DNA of 64,000 nucleotides, from assembly GCA_026874595.1 (NCBI GenBank), contig CM049311.1, positions 71,904,453 to 71,968,452 of the forward strand, in the 5' to 3' direction. Made by a program: the position numbers and the translations under genes. This DNA comes from Sipunculus nudus. Its lineage: Eukaryota; Annelida; Sipuncula; Golfingiida; Sipunculidae. The notes beneath the pieces are model-generated. The model worked only from the letters and a program-made list of their open reading frames with translations. It was not told the DNA's origin and did no database searches. This document shows, in pieces, positions 25,135-37,320 of this stretch (position 1 is the stretch's first letter; the number at the start of each line of letters is the position of its first letter).

Positions 25135-26713
25135 TATTTAATCATTTAAACAGTTGCATTTAAATGCACCAAGTTACATTCAAGCCGATCCCTAAAAATA
25201 AACATATTAAAAAAAATTGGAAAAAATTGTGGGATTATACTAAGGTTTGCTGTACCAAAACTACACTGCCCTACTCTGCATGACCCTTCTGCCACCCCTA
25301 CTGTTACTTACCCCACAAACCCTTTAGTTTCACTTATTTGGTGGCAAGAGAATCATCAGATTTCTGTAAGGACATCAGCACATTAAAGCACTACAGTTAA
25401 TTACCATTAGGGAATAACATTTTGTCATTACCAGGCCACTTAATTAAGAATTCCCCATCATTAAAGCCAAGCTTTACATGTTCTTGGCTCTCATGGTATT
25501 TCTTTTATCTTGGTTTGCCATCCAAGCTTTGGAAGTTGATTCATCTGTCTGGTTTGGGAACACAGTACTGTGGTGTTCAATGGGGGATTCAATCATTATT
25601 GATTTGGGAACACAATACCTTGTGTTTCAGCTGGGGATACAATCATGATTGATTAGGTTCTGTTATAAGCAGCTTTGGGATATAATTGACCGCCTTTGCT
25701 CACATATCTTGTTACGTTTACAGATTCTCTAATAGGCATGTTCCCTGTTTTCTGACCAATATCTTGTTTCGTGAACAATTACAATGCTGTTCTATAAATC
25801 TTCAGACATGAATTTATGGACATGCTGCAATAATAGTCATTTTCTTTTTGTGCCATTTTAAGCCATGCCTTTCACTGACGTAAATTACTTGCTGAAACCA
25901 TCTGATCTTTTTTTTACATGTTGCGCTTTTCACCATTTGCTTTTGTGTGTCATCTTTTCATTTGTCTATAGCAGAATGTTAAACAAATTGTACATATTGT
26001 TACAGCATGATTTGTTATCCTTTGAAGAATTAGTGGCACATTTACCCCTTGTACATTAGATTCTGTGCAGAGTGGCACTGCATATCGGTTAAGAGACTGC
26101 ACTGAAACTATCAGTAAGGAAACAATTTTTACAAAACTGTGTTGCTTACAAAATTCATTTTGCTTCATTTGTTACAAGAACAATTGTTAAACATGTTTGT
26201 TTACTTTCTAACAACATCCACCAAGTGTGAAAAGATTCTAAAATAACTTAACGTGATGGTGAACCTGCCTCATGTTTATTTAATTTCTGACCATACAAGA
26301 GCATGTCTCCCAGGGATTATGTGATTGGCAGCTAAATCATGTAAGGTGCTTGAAATAAAAGCAGTTTCCCCAAAGAGATGGGATTTACATTTGTTACATT
26401 TACAGGTTTTCTTGAGTCTTGATTAATTCCTCACCCACAGCATAATGTTAAGATTACTAGCTGTATACAGAGATATTGCTTGTTGCAGCAGTATGAATGT
26501 CCACTGCAGTGAAATATTTACAAGACTAATGTTATGACTAGAAGTAGGCCCTATTGGTCAAATTAGGATGTCTACACATAGTCATGTTTTTATTTGCTGT
26601 CGTATATGTCTTCAAGCAAAGAAAAAACAAGTGATGGCAGTGTCTTAAAATAATGATGGCAGTGTCTTAAGGCAAAAAAACAAGTGAAGCTAGTGTATTC
26701 AGGCAAAATAAAG
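25135..26713. other. Unassigned DNA
   Basis: No gene, inverted repeat, or second copy recognised. The short frames (for example 25422-25652 and 25865-26059) lack known motifs. 26625-26700 contains short imperfect repeats of GATGGCAGTGTCTTAA. Confidence 0.45.
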
Positions 26714-29700
26714 CAAGGAGGTTACAGACTGGAGTATCAAATGAGAGTCTGGCCATGTTGAATGTTATGTTGCTCTCGGGGGTCACAAAACTCGCTGCAC
26801 AAAGGCACACAGAGATGCCACTGATAAGCCAGGCTCTAATTGATACAGCGTGAGATACCCCCCTTCGGCATGACTTTGGAACAACTTGTTAGTTCCCAGA
26901 GACCCCCAGCATGAACTAACGTGAGGCCAACATGTGATCTACCGGTATTTTAATATAAATTGTCACAAGGATAACTTAATGCAATCAAAGTTTCTAATGT
27001 CAGATGAGTAAGTCTCCCCCAAAATTTATCTCTGGAAGTATTTAATGTAAATAATTGAACAATCATAAGTTTAAACACCATATTTTCATATGTGTGTAAC
27101 GTATGTGTAGCTGATGTTGCTAATGACGCCTAAGCTATAGCTGGCCTGCAGTCATGGGCAATAATACGAGAACAATGCCGTCAGTGACAGAGCAGGTGAT
27201 GGCTCACTGTATCCATCAAAATGAAAGGCATCAGGTCATTAGCGTCAAAATATTTAGTTATATACGGAATACTCTAATACATGGCTAATTATTAATATAT
27301 GTCAGAAGTGTGTGAACTGGTGTAAATTTTTAGTGAACCTGTGAGCTTATGCTATGGTGTGGCGTCGTCCGTCCTCCGTCGTCTGTACGTTAACTTATAC
27401 TATCTTGAAAACCGCAAGAGGTAGCATCACGAAATTTTATGCAAAAAATTAGTTATCTAAAAACTATATCGGATTTTGCTTATTTTTTTGCTGCATTTTC
27501 TTAGATTTTATAGGGAAAAAGCTAAAAAAAACTTTAAAAATCTTCTTCTCCGCAACTGTTCAGCCAAATTGTCCAATATTTGACAGAAATGATTCCTGGA
27601 ACAATCTTTCTCAAGTTTGTTCGAATGGTATAAGTTCGGTGATTTTTGGTCGAGTTACAGGAAGTTGAACTTAGTCATCTGTCCAAAAAAGCATACTAAA
27701 ATTACAATCTCAGAAACGGCTGGAGCTATTATCACCAAATTTTATGCCAATGTTGTTCACATGAGACATATCTGACATTTAGGTATTGGTGGCGCCACCT
27801 GCATCGGCCTTTTTTGTACAGGGGTCATCAGTGCCCGAATCATACTGACGGCTACAAAAAACCTCCTTTCCAGAAACATATGGCCAAATAGTTTAATATC
27901 GCACAGAAATGATCCTAGGGTAGTGCTTTCTGAAGTTTGTTCAAATGGTCTCAGTTCAGTGACTTTTGGCTGAGTTATGGGAAGCTGAATTTATTCATAT
28001 GCTGTAACAGCCCATTTTAGCTCAGTGGCTACAAAGATCTTCTCCTCAAAAACCACTGGGCCAAATTCTTAAATCTCGCACATTAATTATCCTTAGATGT
28101 TGATAATTCAAGTTTGTTCAAATGGTTTTGGTTCAGTGATTTTTGGCTGAGTTATAGGAAGCTTAACTTAGCCATTTTGCTGTATTTTCCCATATGATTT
28201 ATAAACCTGTAAAAGGTTTTTTGACTGACGCTACTGAGGCCAATTTGTTTAATATTTTACAAGAATAAAACCCTGAATAATCCTAATAATAATTGTCTTT
28301 TTTGGTTCCAAAGAATTAATTTTGGCTGAATTATAAAGATTGAATTGAGTCATTTTACCATATATGTTAGCTGTGTGAAGCAGATACTTCTAGACTGGCA
28401 CCAGTTTATCAGCATTTATTACATCATGCCTCTAGACATTTAGCTTTCAGGTTATCTATGGTTAATATTGACAAGAATGTTTTTTAAAAGCTTTTAAAAA
28501 ATGTAGATTTATGATTTTTAGATATTCATCATGCCAGGCAATGTTTACAATCACAGGTATACAGCTCTCTGTGGGTATATAAAGACTGTACATGGATTAT
28601 AAATAATTGGTATCCATAGTCAAATTAATTCAAGATTTTGCCATCAGTGAGATGTATCTCACGATGGTGTGCCGGGTTTGTCTTCTGTACGTTTACCCAT
28701 ACTATTTTGAAAATGATTGGAGCTAGCATCATGAAATTTAATGCAAAAAAAATTAGCCATCTCAAAAACTCTGCATTTTCTTAAATTTTATAGAGAAAAA
28801 AGCTAAAAAAAACTTTAAAAATTTTCTCCTCTGAAACACTCAAGCCAAATTGTTCAATATTTCACAGAAATAATCTTTTATACCATCTGCCTCAATTTTG
28901 TTCCAATGGTTCAAATTTGGTGAATTTTGGTCGAGTTACAGGAAGTTGAACTTAGTCATCTATCCAAAAAAGCATACTAAAATGACAGTCTCAGAAACGA
29001 CTATCATCACCAAATTTTTTGCCAGTGTTGGTCACATGAGTCATATATGAAATTCAAGTATTTGTGGCACCACCTGCATGGACATCTTATATTATTCTAG
29101 ATATTTTGATAAAAAGTTTATGAATATGTCGGCTTGAGAAAAAAAGTTTTTAGCCAAAGTCTTTTAGTATGTGTAAACAGATATACCAACAGGCCAAGAT
29201 TGAATCCGTATCTTTAATTAGGTTGAGAAACTGCCAACTGTTTCAGATTTGGCAACAGATCAAGAGTTCATTCAGTGCAGCCAGATATAGGTCAAGAGTC
29301 CAATCAGTGCAGCCAAGCACAAGGCATGTAATCACCTCATGGGTGACATGTGAACATCTCATGGGCACCATGTGATCACTTCATGGGTGTCAAGCCCCTC
29401 AGGGCAGGGCCCCTGCATGAGCTTATGCAATGGTGTGGCTACTATTTCAGATTTGGCAACAGGCTAGAGGTCAGTCTGGATCTATTTATAGCTTTGGCAG
29501 ACTGCCAACTGTATCAGATTAGGCAACAGGTCAGGAGTTCACTCAGTGCAGCCAGGTATGGGTCAGGAGTTTACTCAGTGCAGTAGCTGCATTCTATTTA
29601 TAGCTTTGGCAGACTGCCAACTGTGTCAGATTATGCAACAGGTCAAGAGTTCACTCAGTGCAGCCAGGTACAGGTCAAAAGGTCACTCAGTCTAGCCAGG

Positions 29701-30669
29701 TACAGGTCATGAGTTCAATCAGTGCAGTAGCCTGAGCAAGCAATTTGTCACAGTTCACTCGGGGGCAACAGCCTTTCTCACCTAAGCCTGGTCAGCCCCA
29801 TGCATCAGACTCAAGGTAAGTTTGATGTATTGGCCTAATATTTTGACCTGACTATGTGTCTTTGATGGCTTTCTTGCTCACAAGACAGGTGTCGCCACCT
29901 GCAATGACTTTTGCACAGTGTGTGTCCCTGCATTTTTCTCAGGAGGGGTTTGATATATCAGTCTGACATTGGGCATATGTATATATCTCTGATAGCTTCA
30001 TTGTATACAAGACTGGTGGTGCCAGCTACAATCTTTTTAGTGTTGTGTGCATCCATGCTAGAATTTCAGCAGTGATGTTTGTGTAATTGTTTCTTATTCA
30101 AAATGTTTAACACATGCATTGTTCATATACATGAAAAGTAATGGTCCAGCATTGAACCATTATACCTGGTGTATTTCCCAATGCACAGGTTCGCATTAGG
30201 CCTGTAGGCCTTGTTATAATTCCGAAGATATTCAGGGAAAGTAAGGTTTACACTTACCACTCGTCTGTCATGAATCTCGCCAGAAGTTGATGCAGAGTGA
30301 CCGCATCTATCCCAACTTCGAACGAGTGATTCCTCAACATGATACCTCTTTAGATATATTTTTTGTGCATAATTCTTGACAAAACCATTTGTGCATTCAT
30401 AATTTCGGTCAGTGTTACCCCAGTGATTTACTGCTCAGTTACTGGATATATTGCTCACTGCTTCAGAGAGCTACAGCAGACCGTGGAAGTAACATCTAGC
30501 AGGCTTGTTCTATCAAAGGCCGTGCCGCCGCTGCACCTGACACCACGGCACAATAGGCACACAATAGAGTTAATGGGCTTACCATGTCTTAATTGCAATT
30601 AGCGCACAACTGACACTCGAGGCCTAGAGGGGCTTCTGACAGTTGCTACTCCAGTCTGTAACCTCCTTG
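26714..30669 (+). mobile_element. TIR DNA transposon family D, copy D2, split by B3
   Basis: The left end CAAGGAGGTTACAGACTGGA recurs inverted at the right end. The repeats are identical for the first 23 bp. A perfect 7-bp direct repeat, AATAAAG, flanks it (26707-26713, 30670-30676). Removing B3 leaves about 1.07 kb that aligns with D1 from end to end. No transposase frame. The near-identical ends compared with D1's more diverged ones suggest slower decay or a younger insertion. Confidence 0.8.
27331..30213 (+). mobile_element. Helentron-like family B element B3, nested in D2
   Basis: It has the full set of B ends: AGTGAACCTGTGAGCTTATG at the 5' end, and GCACAGGTTCGCATTAGGCC plus TGTAGGCCTTG at the 3' end. 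At the same position D1 reads AAAATTTTATAATTCC (about 13585-13600) without insertion, so B3 entered a T-run and duplicated nothing. This is the longest B copy (about 2.9 kb). It contains a second, diverged copy of the head region at 28655-29075, beginning with a TGAGATGTATCTCA hairpin, plus the 22-bp and 32-bp repeats (29325-29720). Non-coding. Confidence 0.8.
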
Positions 30670-33600
30670 AATAAAGCAAGCTAAGTCAGTACACGTGTCC
30701 TCAAGCAGACAAGCAAGTGCAGTGTCTTCAGGCAAGGTAAAGGTGATCATCATTCTGTTACATTGCAAAGTTTGTTCTTGAATTAGCATTCTTTGTTCCT
30801 GATAAGATTCAAATTAGTCTTGACTTTACCCATAAGATGTAACTTAACTGAAGTTATCCTTAATTAATAGTAGGTTACAACAGGCAAAGGTAAAAAAAAA
30901 CAGTTGAGTAGGTTTGTAAAATAATAAACTCACTGTATGCCTTTACAAAAGCAAGCAGTATTGTGCAATATGAATGCATATATGCATTAACTTACATAAT
31001 GGCAGGGCTGTTACCATTCAGTCCAATTAACAGCTTAACTGTTAAACAAACTTCTGTTGCTCAAGGGTAGAGCACAGGACACAAGAGCCAGGGAAATCAA
31101 GAGATTAGGTGACACATACACTAATCTTTATCATATGCTGAAACGGTCATACAGAATGCTTTCTTGATGCTTCAACCACAAACAAGGTTTAACACTGAGG
31201 ACTGGCAGGTGCAGTAGTCTGTCAGATTAACACCAGGATATAAAATGAGAGAAAGGGTGTGATACTGCCTTGTCACTAAGTCCAAACCGGAATGAAATGC
31301 TGCAGATGTACATTATACAATTAGTTAAGCAGCATTTAAAAATGGAGGTGGTTACCTCCAACAAAAAAATTCAGTTTTTCCCAAGTTTGTCTGTCAAAAT
31401 ATAACAAACTAGGTTTAATCACAGTCAGTGACCAGAGGTAGACACAAGGATCACCTTCAAAAGTTTGATTTTGCTGATGCCTTATACGTACTGGAGAACA
31501 TATGTAACCCCCTAGAAAGACTTTACCTTTATGGCATCATGTGCCTGCTATCATCTCCCTGTGCACATTATGAACTATTATACTGCTTTGAAAATTATCC
31601 CTTTTAATGTTGTTTGAAATGTTACTGAGATGTACTGACAAAGGCCAGGGGATAGAGAATGAAATGGTCATACCAGCACCATTAGCTAACAAGGACTTCC
31701 ATCAGCAAGGCTGCATGTACATTAGATGGCTATATATAGACTCATCTAGAAAATAACAAGGTAGATGACAACGCCCAGTTCAACTTGTTCTTGACAGGTA
31801 ATCATTGTTTAAGGTTGAACTGGGTGTACTAGGGCCATAGAATACTACCTCAATATTTTTATAACTGTTCTGCAGGCATTAATCTGGATTCCCTTATACC
31901 TCTGTGGGTTGTGTTTTCATGTATAGGTAAAGGCATAACAAGTAGATTATCATGTGTATATGTATAAAAGGTGGCATTGGCCAATCAGCCCAGTGACTAT
32001 GTAATATTGACAGCCAAGATGGAACAGATCTGCTTCACAGCAGTTATACAGAGTGAGTGCAGATCAAAGGAGGTTCCTTCTCTTTACAGTTTATGAAAAG
32101 CATAAAACAATATCATATCTTTAACATGGGATAAGTTGTGTTCTAATTTTAAAACTTCACCATTGTATTTTATAATACTTTGTATTTGTTTTATATCAGG
32201 GCTTTGTGAAAGATCTGACATAGTCTGAACAAAATATCCTTAATAAAGATTCTTAATCAATAAATAAATGATAAATAGGAAGTCAGCTTGTGGGAGAAAA
32301 TCTGTTGCAGTAAAGTTGCTGGAATTATCAAAAGATCTGTGGCCTCATACTTCCTCGTGGCCAAATTCAGCCAAACTAATTTTTCATCACAGTCAGTGAT
32401 TTCTCAGCATTTCTCTTTATTTTCGAAACCACCAGACAATTAAAGTTCAGGCATTTTTGGTTGTTGCATGTCTGTCTTATATTTAGAGAAAGGGCTTGCT
32501 CAAAATTTAAACAAAAATGTCATGTACATTAATTAAACTGAATTTTACCCTCCAGAATAGACCCTATTCATCATTTAGGCCTTAGAATCAGGGATGGTTT
32601 GTCTCATCAGACATGTGGTTAAGTCATCAAAATCTTAATTTGGAAATAAGATTAAATTCTCCAAAATATGACCAAATATAGTTGTGCATAAAAATATTAC
32701 TTCATTTGGTAGCCAGGAAAAGTTTAAACATTCAAATGGTTATCTTCTTTTTTGAAATTTTAATTGAGGACCTCAAGAAAGCATTCTGTATGACCATTTC
32801 AGCAAATGATTAAGATTATAGTGTACATGTTTTAATGCTCATCAACCAAATTTGGTTTGAATAATCAAAAAAGTGAATTATTATTAGTGATGGCTTAACT
32901 GCAGAATTGTGAAGAATGGTGATTATTTTAAATACTCTAATGCTTGCATTCATTTGTTTATTGAATTAAAATATGACAAAATTTATAAAATATACAACAA
33001 TAATATGTACTTTTTAATATTTATATCATATATATGTCTCAGTCCCTTGAAGCGAATCACCAGTTATGCTCATCTTGGAGCTTATTGAATCATTAAGTCT
33101 GCAGCACCAGAGAGTCAGAAGACCGTGATGAGGGAAATGTTAGAAAATGATCCGCTGTAGCAGGTTTTATTCCTGGTGGATCCCCACTAGCCTTGTGTCA
33201 AGGATTCCCAGCGCTCCCTGCATGCCAGTCCGTTGTTCTCCATGGTGACAGCTATAAGCTGGACCTGCTGCAGTTATTTCCCAAAGGACAGACCAGTCAG
33301 TCTACTAGGTGTAACATCACTTACTTTCGTCTGATTGAGGTCATTTTGTCATGCAGCTAGATGGTCCTGTCAAGTTTAGATTGAAATAGATGGCGATATG
33401 ATTAGGATATTGCTTAATTTGCCATCCACCATGAATGTTATTTGCCAGCAAACTTATCTGGTGGCATTATCTTTCATAACTGTGATATTCACCTTATGTG
33501 GTGCCAGAAGTTTTATTCCAGTACCCACAGCTTTTATCTGGCTTTAAGCACACATTTGGCTTTTTCAGACATGCACTTAGCCAAGCTATCTGTTAGTCAG

Positions 33601-34034
33601 TTCTGATGATCCCTGTTGTCCCTTTCTAGAGCCTTGTACATGCTTGTGGTCAAGCTTTTAACGTACATGTATTACTATCTGTATGTAGGACAATACATTG
33701 GTAACTTTTCCATATTTAAGACAATGAATAGTTGCATGGTGTCCCCATGCTTTAAGAAATAACCTGTCTTGACAGGCTCACAAAGTCTGGATAAACTTTA
33801 AAGGTACTCACATATCATGGAATATTTGTATCTCAGTTGCTTACAAAAGCCATTAATTCTTGGAAAACATTGGTATAAATTTTCACTTAAGCGTGGAATA
33901 ATGGGGTTGGTGTTCAAGGCTTGATAAGGTTTGTCTGTAAACTGGGTCAAAACATTTACTAAAGCACACTGAAAGACCACATATGTACTTTTGCCAGAAA
34001 TGTAACATTTTTGTCCAGTTTATCTCCCAATTTT
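30670..34034. other. Unassigned, probably single-copy DNA
   Basis: No transposon ends or repeat copies recognised in this 3.4-kb stretch. 33050-33310 is GC-richer than its surroundings; I looked for an exon there on both strands and found frequent stops and no motif. It may be host intron or intergenic sequence. Confidence 0.5.
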
Positions 34035-34389
34035 TAGCTCAGCTGACTGAAAGTCAACGGAGGTATAGGTATGGCGCTTTGTTCCTCCGTCTTCCATCTG
34101 GCCGGCCGGCTGTTAGCAAGGCACAAATCGTAACCCCTGACAATAGAAGCTTCTAACTTAAGATCCCTAGAGATCAATAAAAAAACCTATTTGGAAACCT
34201 GAAATAAGGTCACTGTGACCTATCCTCCGAGCTATGGGGCTCATAAGTACCCCTCAAAATAATTAAAATATGATACAAAATCTCCAGTATCTTGATAATT
34301 TAAGCATTGATTTCCATGAATCTTGACTAAGTTTTTTTTAGATCGAAAAAAAAAAACTGATAGTGCCACCGGTATTTTTACTCAATTTT

Positions 34390-35856
34390 TAGCTCAGCTG
34401 ACTATAATTAAGTCATCTGAGCTATCATCTGAGTCATGGTCCTTAGTCCGTCGGGGCGTCCAGCAGGCGGTCCATGCGTCGATCCAATTGTCCATCTGTT
34501 TTCAGTCATATTAAATATACATATTCCTCTATACATTTGCTGTGTACATGCAAGAAATTAATGCATTTTGTAAAAAATCAGGAAGTATATTTACTGACTT
34601 AACATGAGAAATGCTGAGCTAGAGACTCATTTTCAGGGATACGACCAAATTTCATCAAGATTCATTTGTATACCCAAAATTAGATCTGAATTTTGCAAAT
34701 TTTTAAAAGTTATTAGCTTAGCTTTTAAATTAATAAATTATATTTTGTCCAACTTTTTTTCTTGTACACTGTTTATTTACTTTTAACAGCATGTATACAT
34801 AATGATTTAATCTGTTTAAATCTGATATATCAAAGGAATTGATTGAAAAGAGTAGTTTTATTCAAGTTTTTTGTCACCATGTCAAGTATTATTTACATCA
34901 GGCCAGCTAGTCTAACAGAGGTGTGTGTAGTGGGTGATGGAGCCCTCACCTGTGTTATGTAATCATTCCACACTCAAGGGCAGCTTAGCTTAGCTAGGCT
35001 GCAAATTGGTCCAGCAAAGCTGGGCTTCCCCTCTGCACCCCATCCCCTCCACAGACAGGATGCATAAACTTGATGAATGTTATAATTTTCCCTTTTTAAT
35101 TCATTATTATTCTTTACTTCTGCTACATTAAGGATTTTGAATTAAATTACAAGTGGTTACACTTACAATGATTAAAGTTCTCTAATATCTCTTGCCATGC
35201 CTACCACAGGTACACTCAATCAAGAATTTTGGCAAACATTCCTGGAATTTATTCTTTAGCTCACTGGCGATAATTTTAACCTGTTTTTAGAATTATTGAT
35301 TTACAGTTACAATTTTTTTGTTTTTCAAATATATCCTTTGGTATATCTCTTAGGCCCCTAACCTTTTTTTCACTTATTGCATAATTAAATGGTTTCAGGT
35401 ATATATTACAGAGTACATACAATATATACTTATTAGATTAAGTTTATATGCTCATTTGGAGATGTACAGTTCTAATTTTTTACATTATTATAATTCAGTT
35501 AATAAATTAAATGTGTATATTTAAACAACAGCTCCTCCATTTCTTCCTTATTCTATATTTTACTGGGTTTCATATATTCCCATTTGGTATTTTAAACATT
35601 ACTTTCACATATTTAAATACAGATAGTATTACAAATATTTAATCATGAGAGGCTCTTGCATCTTTGATGTAGTCCAAAAAGTGCACATGTAGTATTTGTC
35701 TTGCATTCATATATTAGGTATTTTCTAATAGCAAGGCCATTTCCTCTTAGCTTTTCAAATGCTAATTAATATGTAAAAAAAATAGAAGTAAGTACATTCT
35801 GCATTTGCTAAAATTTTACAATGTTCAGCTCAGCCCTGTGACCTATAGGTCCCTTA
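34390..35856 (+). mobile_element. Helentron-like element Y' (A deletion derivative), nested in Y
   Basis: It begins AGCTCAGCTGACTATAATTA and ends CAGCTCAGCCCTGTGACCTA, then TAGGTCCCTTA. The left part shares the A interior (TACATGCAAGAAATTAATGC, ACTTAACATGAGAAATGCTG, ATACCCAAAATTAGATC), while the middle 34900-35820 does not match A1-A3. It appears to be a rearranged or truncated A relative that kept both ends. Confidence 0.6.
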
Positions 35857-35857
35857 T

Positions 35858-37320
35858 TGTATCCGCCAAAACGAAGTTTTGCCGATACTATGTTTTTGAC
35901 CGGGTTCTGCCGCCGCCGCCGCCGCGTTCGTTTCCGGAGAACTCCTCTGAGACTACTGGACAGATTTTTCCGAAACTTAAACAAATTATCGGGTCACATG
36001 TGAACTGGTGCCTAACCAAGTGACCTTGACCTCTGACCTTTCATCTCTGCCCAGCGTCCGTTTGTGCGTCTGTTTCCACACATAAACCCATATATCTCGG
36101 GAACCATTTGACCGATCCCGAAATTTTTTTTACACAAATGAAGCCCTGGGATAGCTTTATAACATACACAACAAAAGGTGGCGCCACCTGCAACCATGTT
36201 TGCACAGTGTCCATCTGTTCATCTGCCTGGGGTTAAAATCACTCATATCTCTGCAGTGGTTTGACTAATTCACCTAAAATTAGGCATGCGTATACATCCT
36301 AGATAGCTTTCTCGATTTTATGACAACAGGCGCCACCTACATTCACACTAACGCTCCACACATAAACCCATATATCTTGGGAACCGTTTGACCGATCCGG
36401 AAAAAAATGTTACACAAATGTAGCCCTGGGAATGCTTTATAACATACACAACAAAAGGTGGCGCCACCTGCAACCATGTTCGCACAGTGTCCATTTTTGT
36501 CATCTGCCTGGGGTTAAAATCACTCATATCTCTGCAGTGGTTTGACTAATTCACCTAAAATTCGGCATGCGTGTACATCCTAGATAGCTTTCTTGATTTT
36601 ATGACAGGTGGTGCCACCTACATTCACGTTTATGCTGCAGACATCCAAGCTCATATCTCGGGAAATATTTGACCAATCAGGAAAAAAAAATTTACACAAA
36701 TGTAGCCCTTGGATAGCTTTATAACATACACAAAAATGGTGGCGCCACCTGCAGCCATTTTTACACAGCGTCCATCTGTTTGTCTGCCTTTGGTTAAAAT
36801 CACTCATATCTCTGCAGTGGTTTGACCAAATTACCTGAAATTCAGCATGCTTATACATCCTGCATAGCTTTCTTGATTTTATGACAGGTGGCGCCACCTA
36901 CATTCACGTTCACGCTGTAGACATCCATCCTTATATCTCTGGACTCATTCAACCAATCAGGAAAATTTTTTTACACAAATGTAGCCCTTCGATAGCTTTA
37001 TAACATACACAAAAATGGTGGCGCCACCTGCAGCCATTTTTGCACAGCGTCCATCTGTTTGTCTGCTGTGGGATAAAATCACTCATATCTCTGCAGTGGT
37101 TTGACTTTTCCACATGAAATTTTGCTTGTGTACATATCTTGGATAGTTTCAAATAACAGGTGGCGCCACCTACAATCATGTTTATGTGGCAGAGATCCAT
37201 TCTAATATTTAACACATGTAACTCTTTATCCCCTTGCCACTCAATCCATGCCTTACTTCACCCGTCCTTCTCTGATTTTGGCGGATACACGTAGTCGCTT
37301 GCCGACTACCCGTATTCTAG
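35858..37320 (+). mobile_element. Helentron-like family C element C1
   Basis: The 5' end TGTATCCGCCAAAA pairs with an inverted copy TTTTGGCGGATACA at 37276-37289. A second, local inversion near the 5' end makes a strong hairpin (GTATCCGC with GCGGATAC). The 3' hairpin GTAGTCG/CGACTAC (37291-37309; 7-bp stem, 5-nt loop) is followed after 7 nt by CTAG, the Helitron CTRR terminus, then T's. A GCC trinucleotide run follows the head. The body is about four and a half tandem units of roughly 280 bp, each with two copies of the palindrome GGTGGCGCCACC or close variants. Inserted directly at the TT that ends Y'. Non-coding. Confidence 0.8.

Noticed and set aside
33050-33310. GC-richer patch as a host exon
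   Set aside because: Stops in all frames at short intervals and no motif; a short Met-initiated minus-strand frame there is under 20 codons.
36580-37215. Cysteine/histidine-rich minus-strand frames suggesting zinc fingers
   Set aside because: The frames follow the 280-bp tandem units of C1 and their Cys/His spacing does not fit a zinc-finger pattern.
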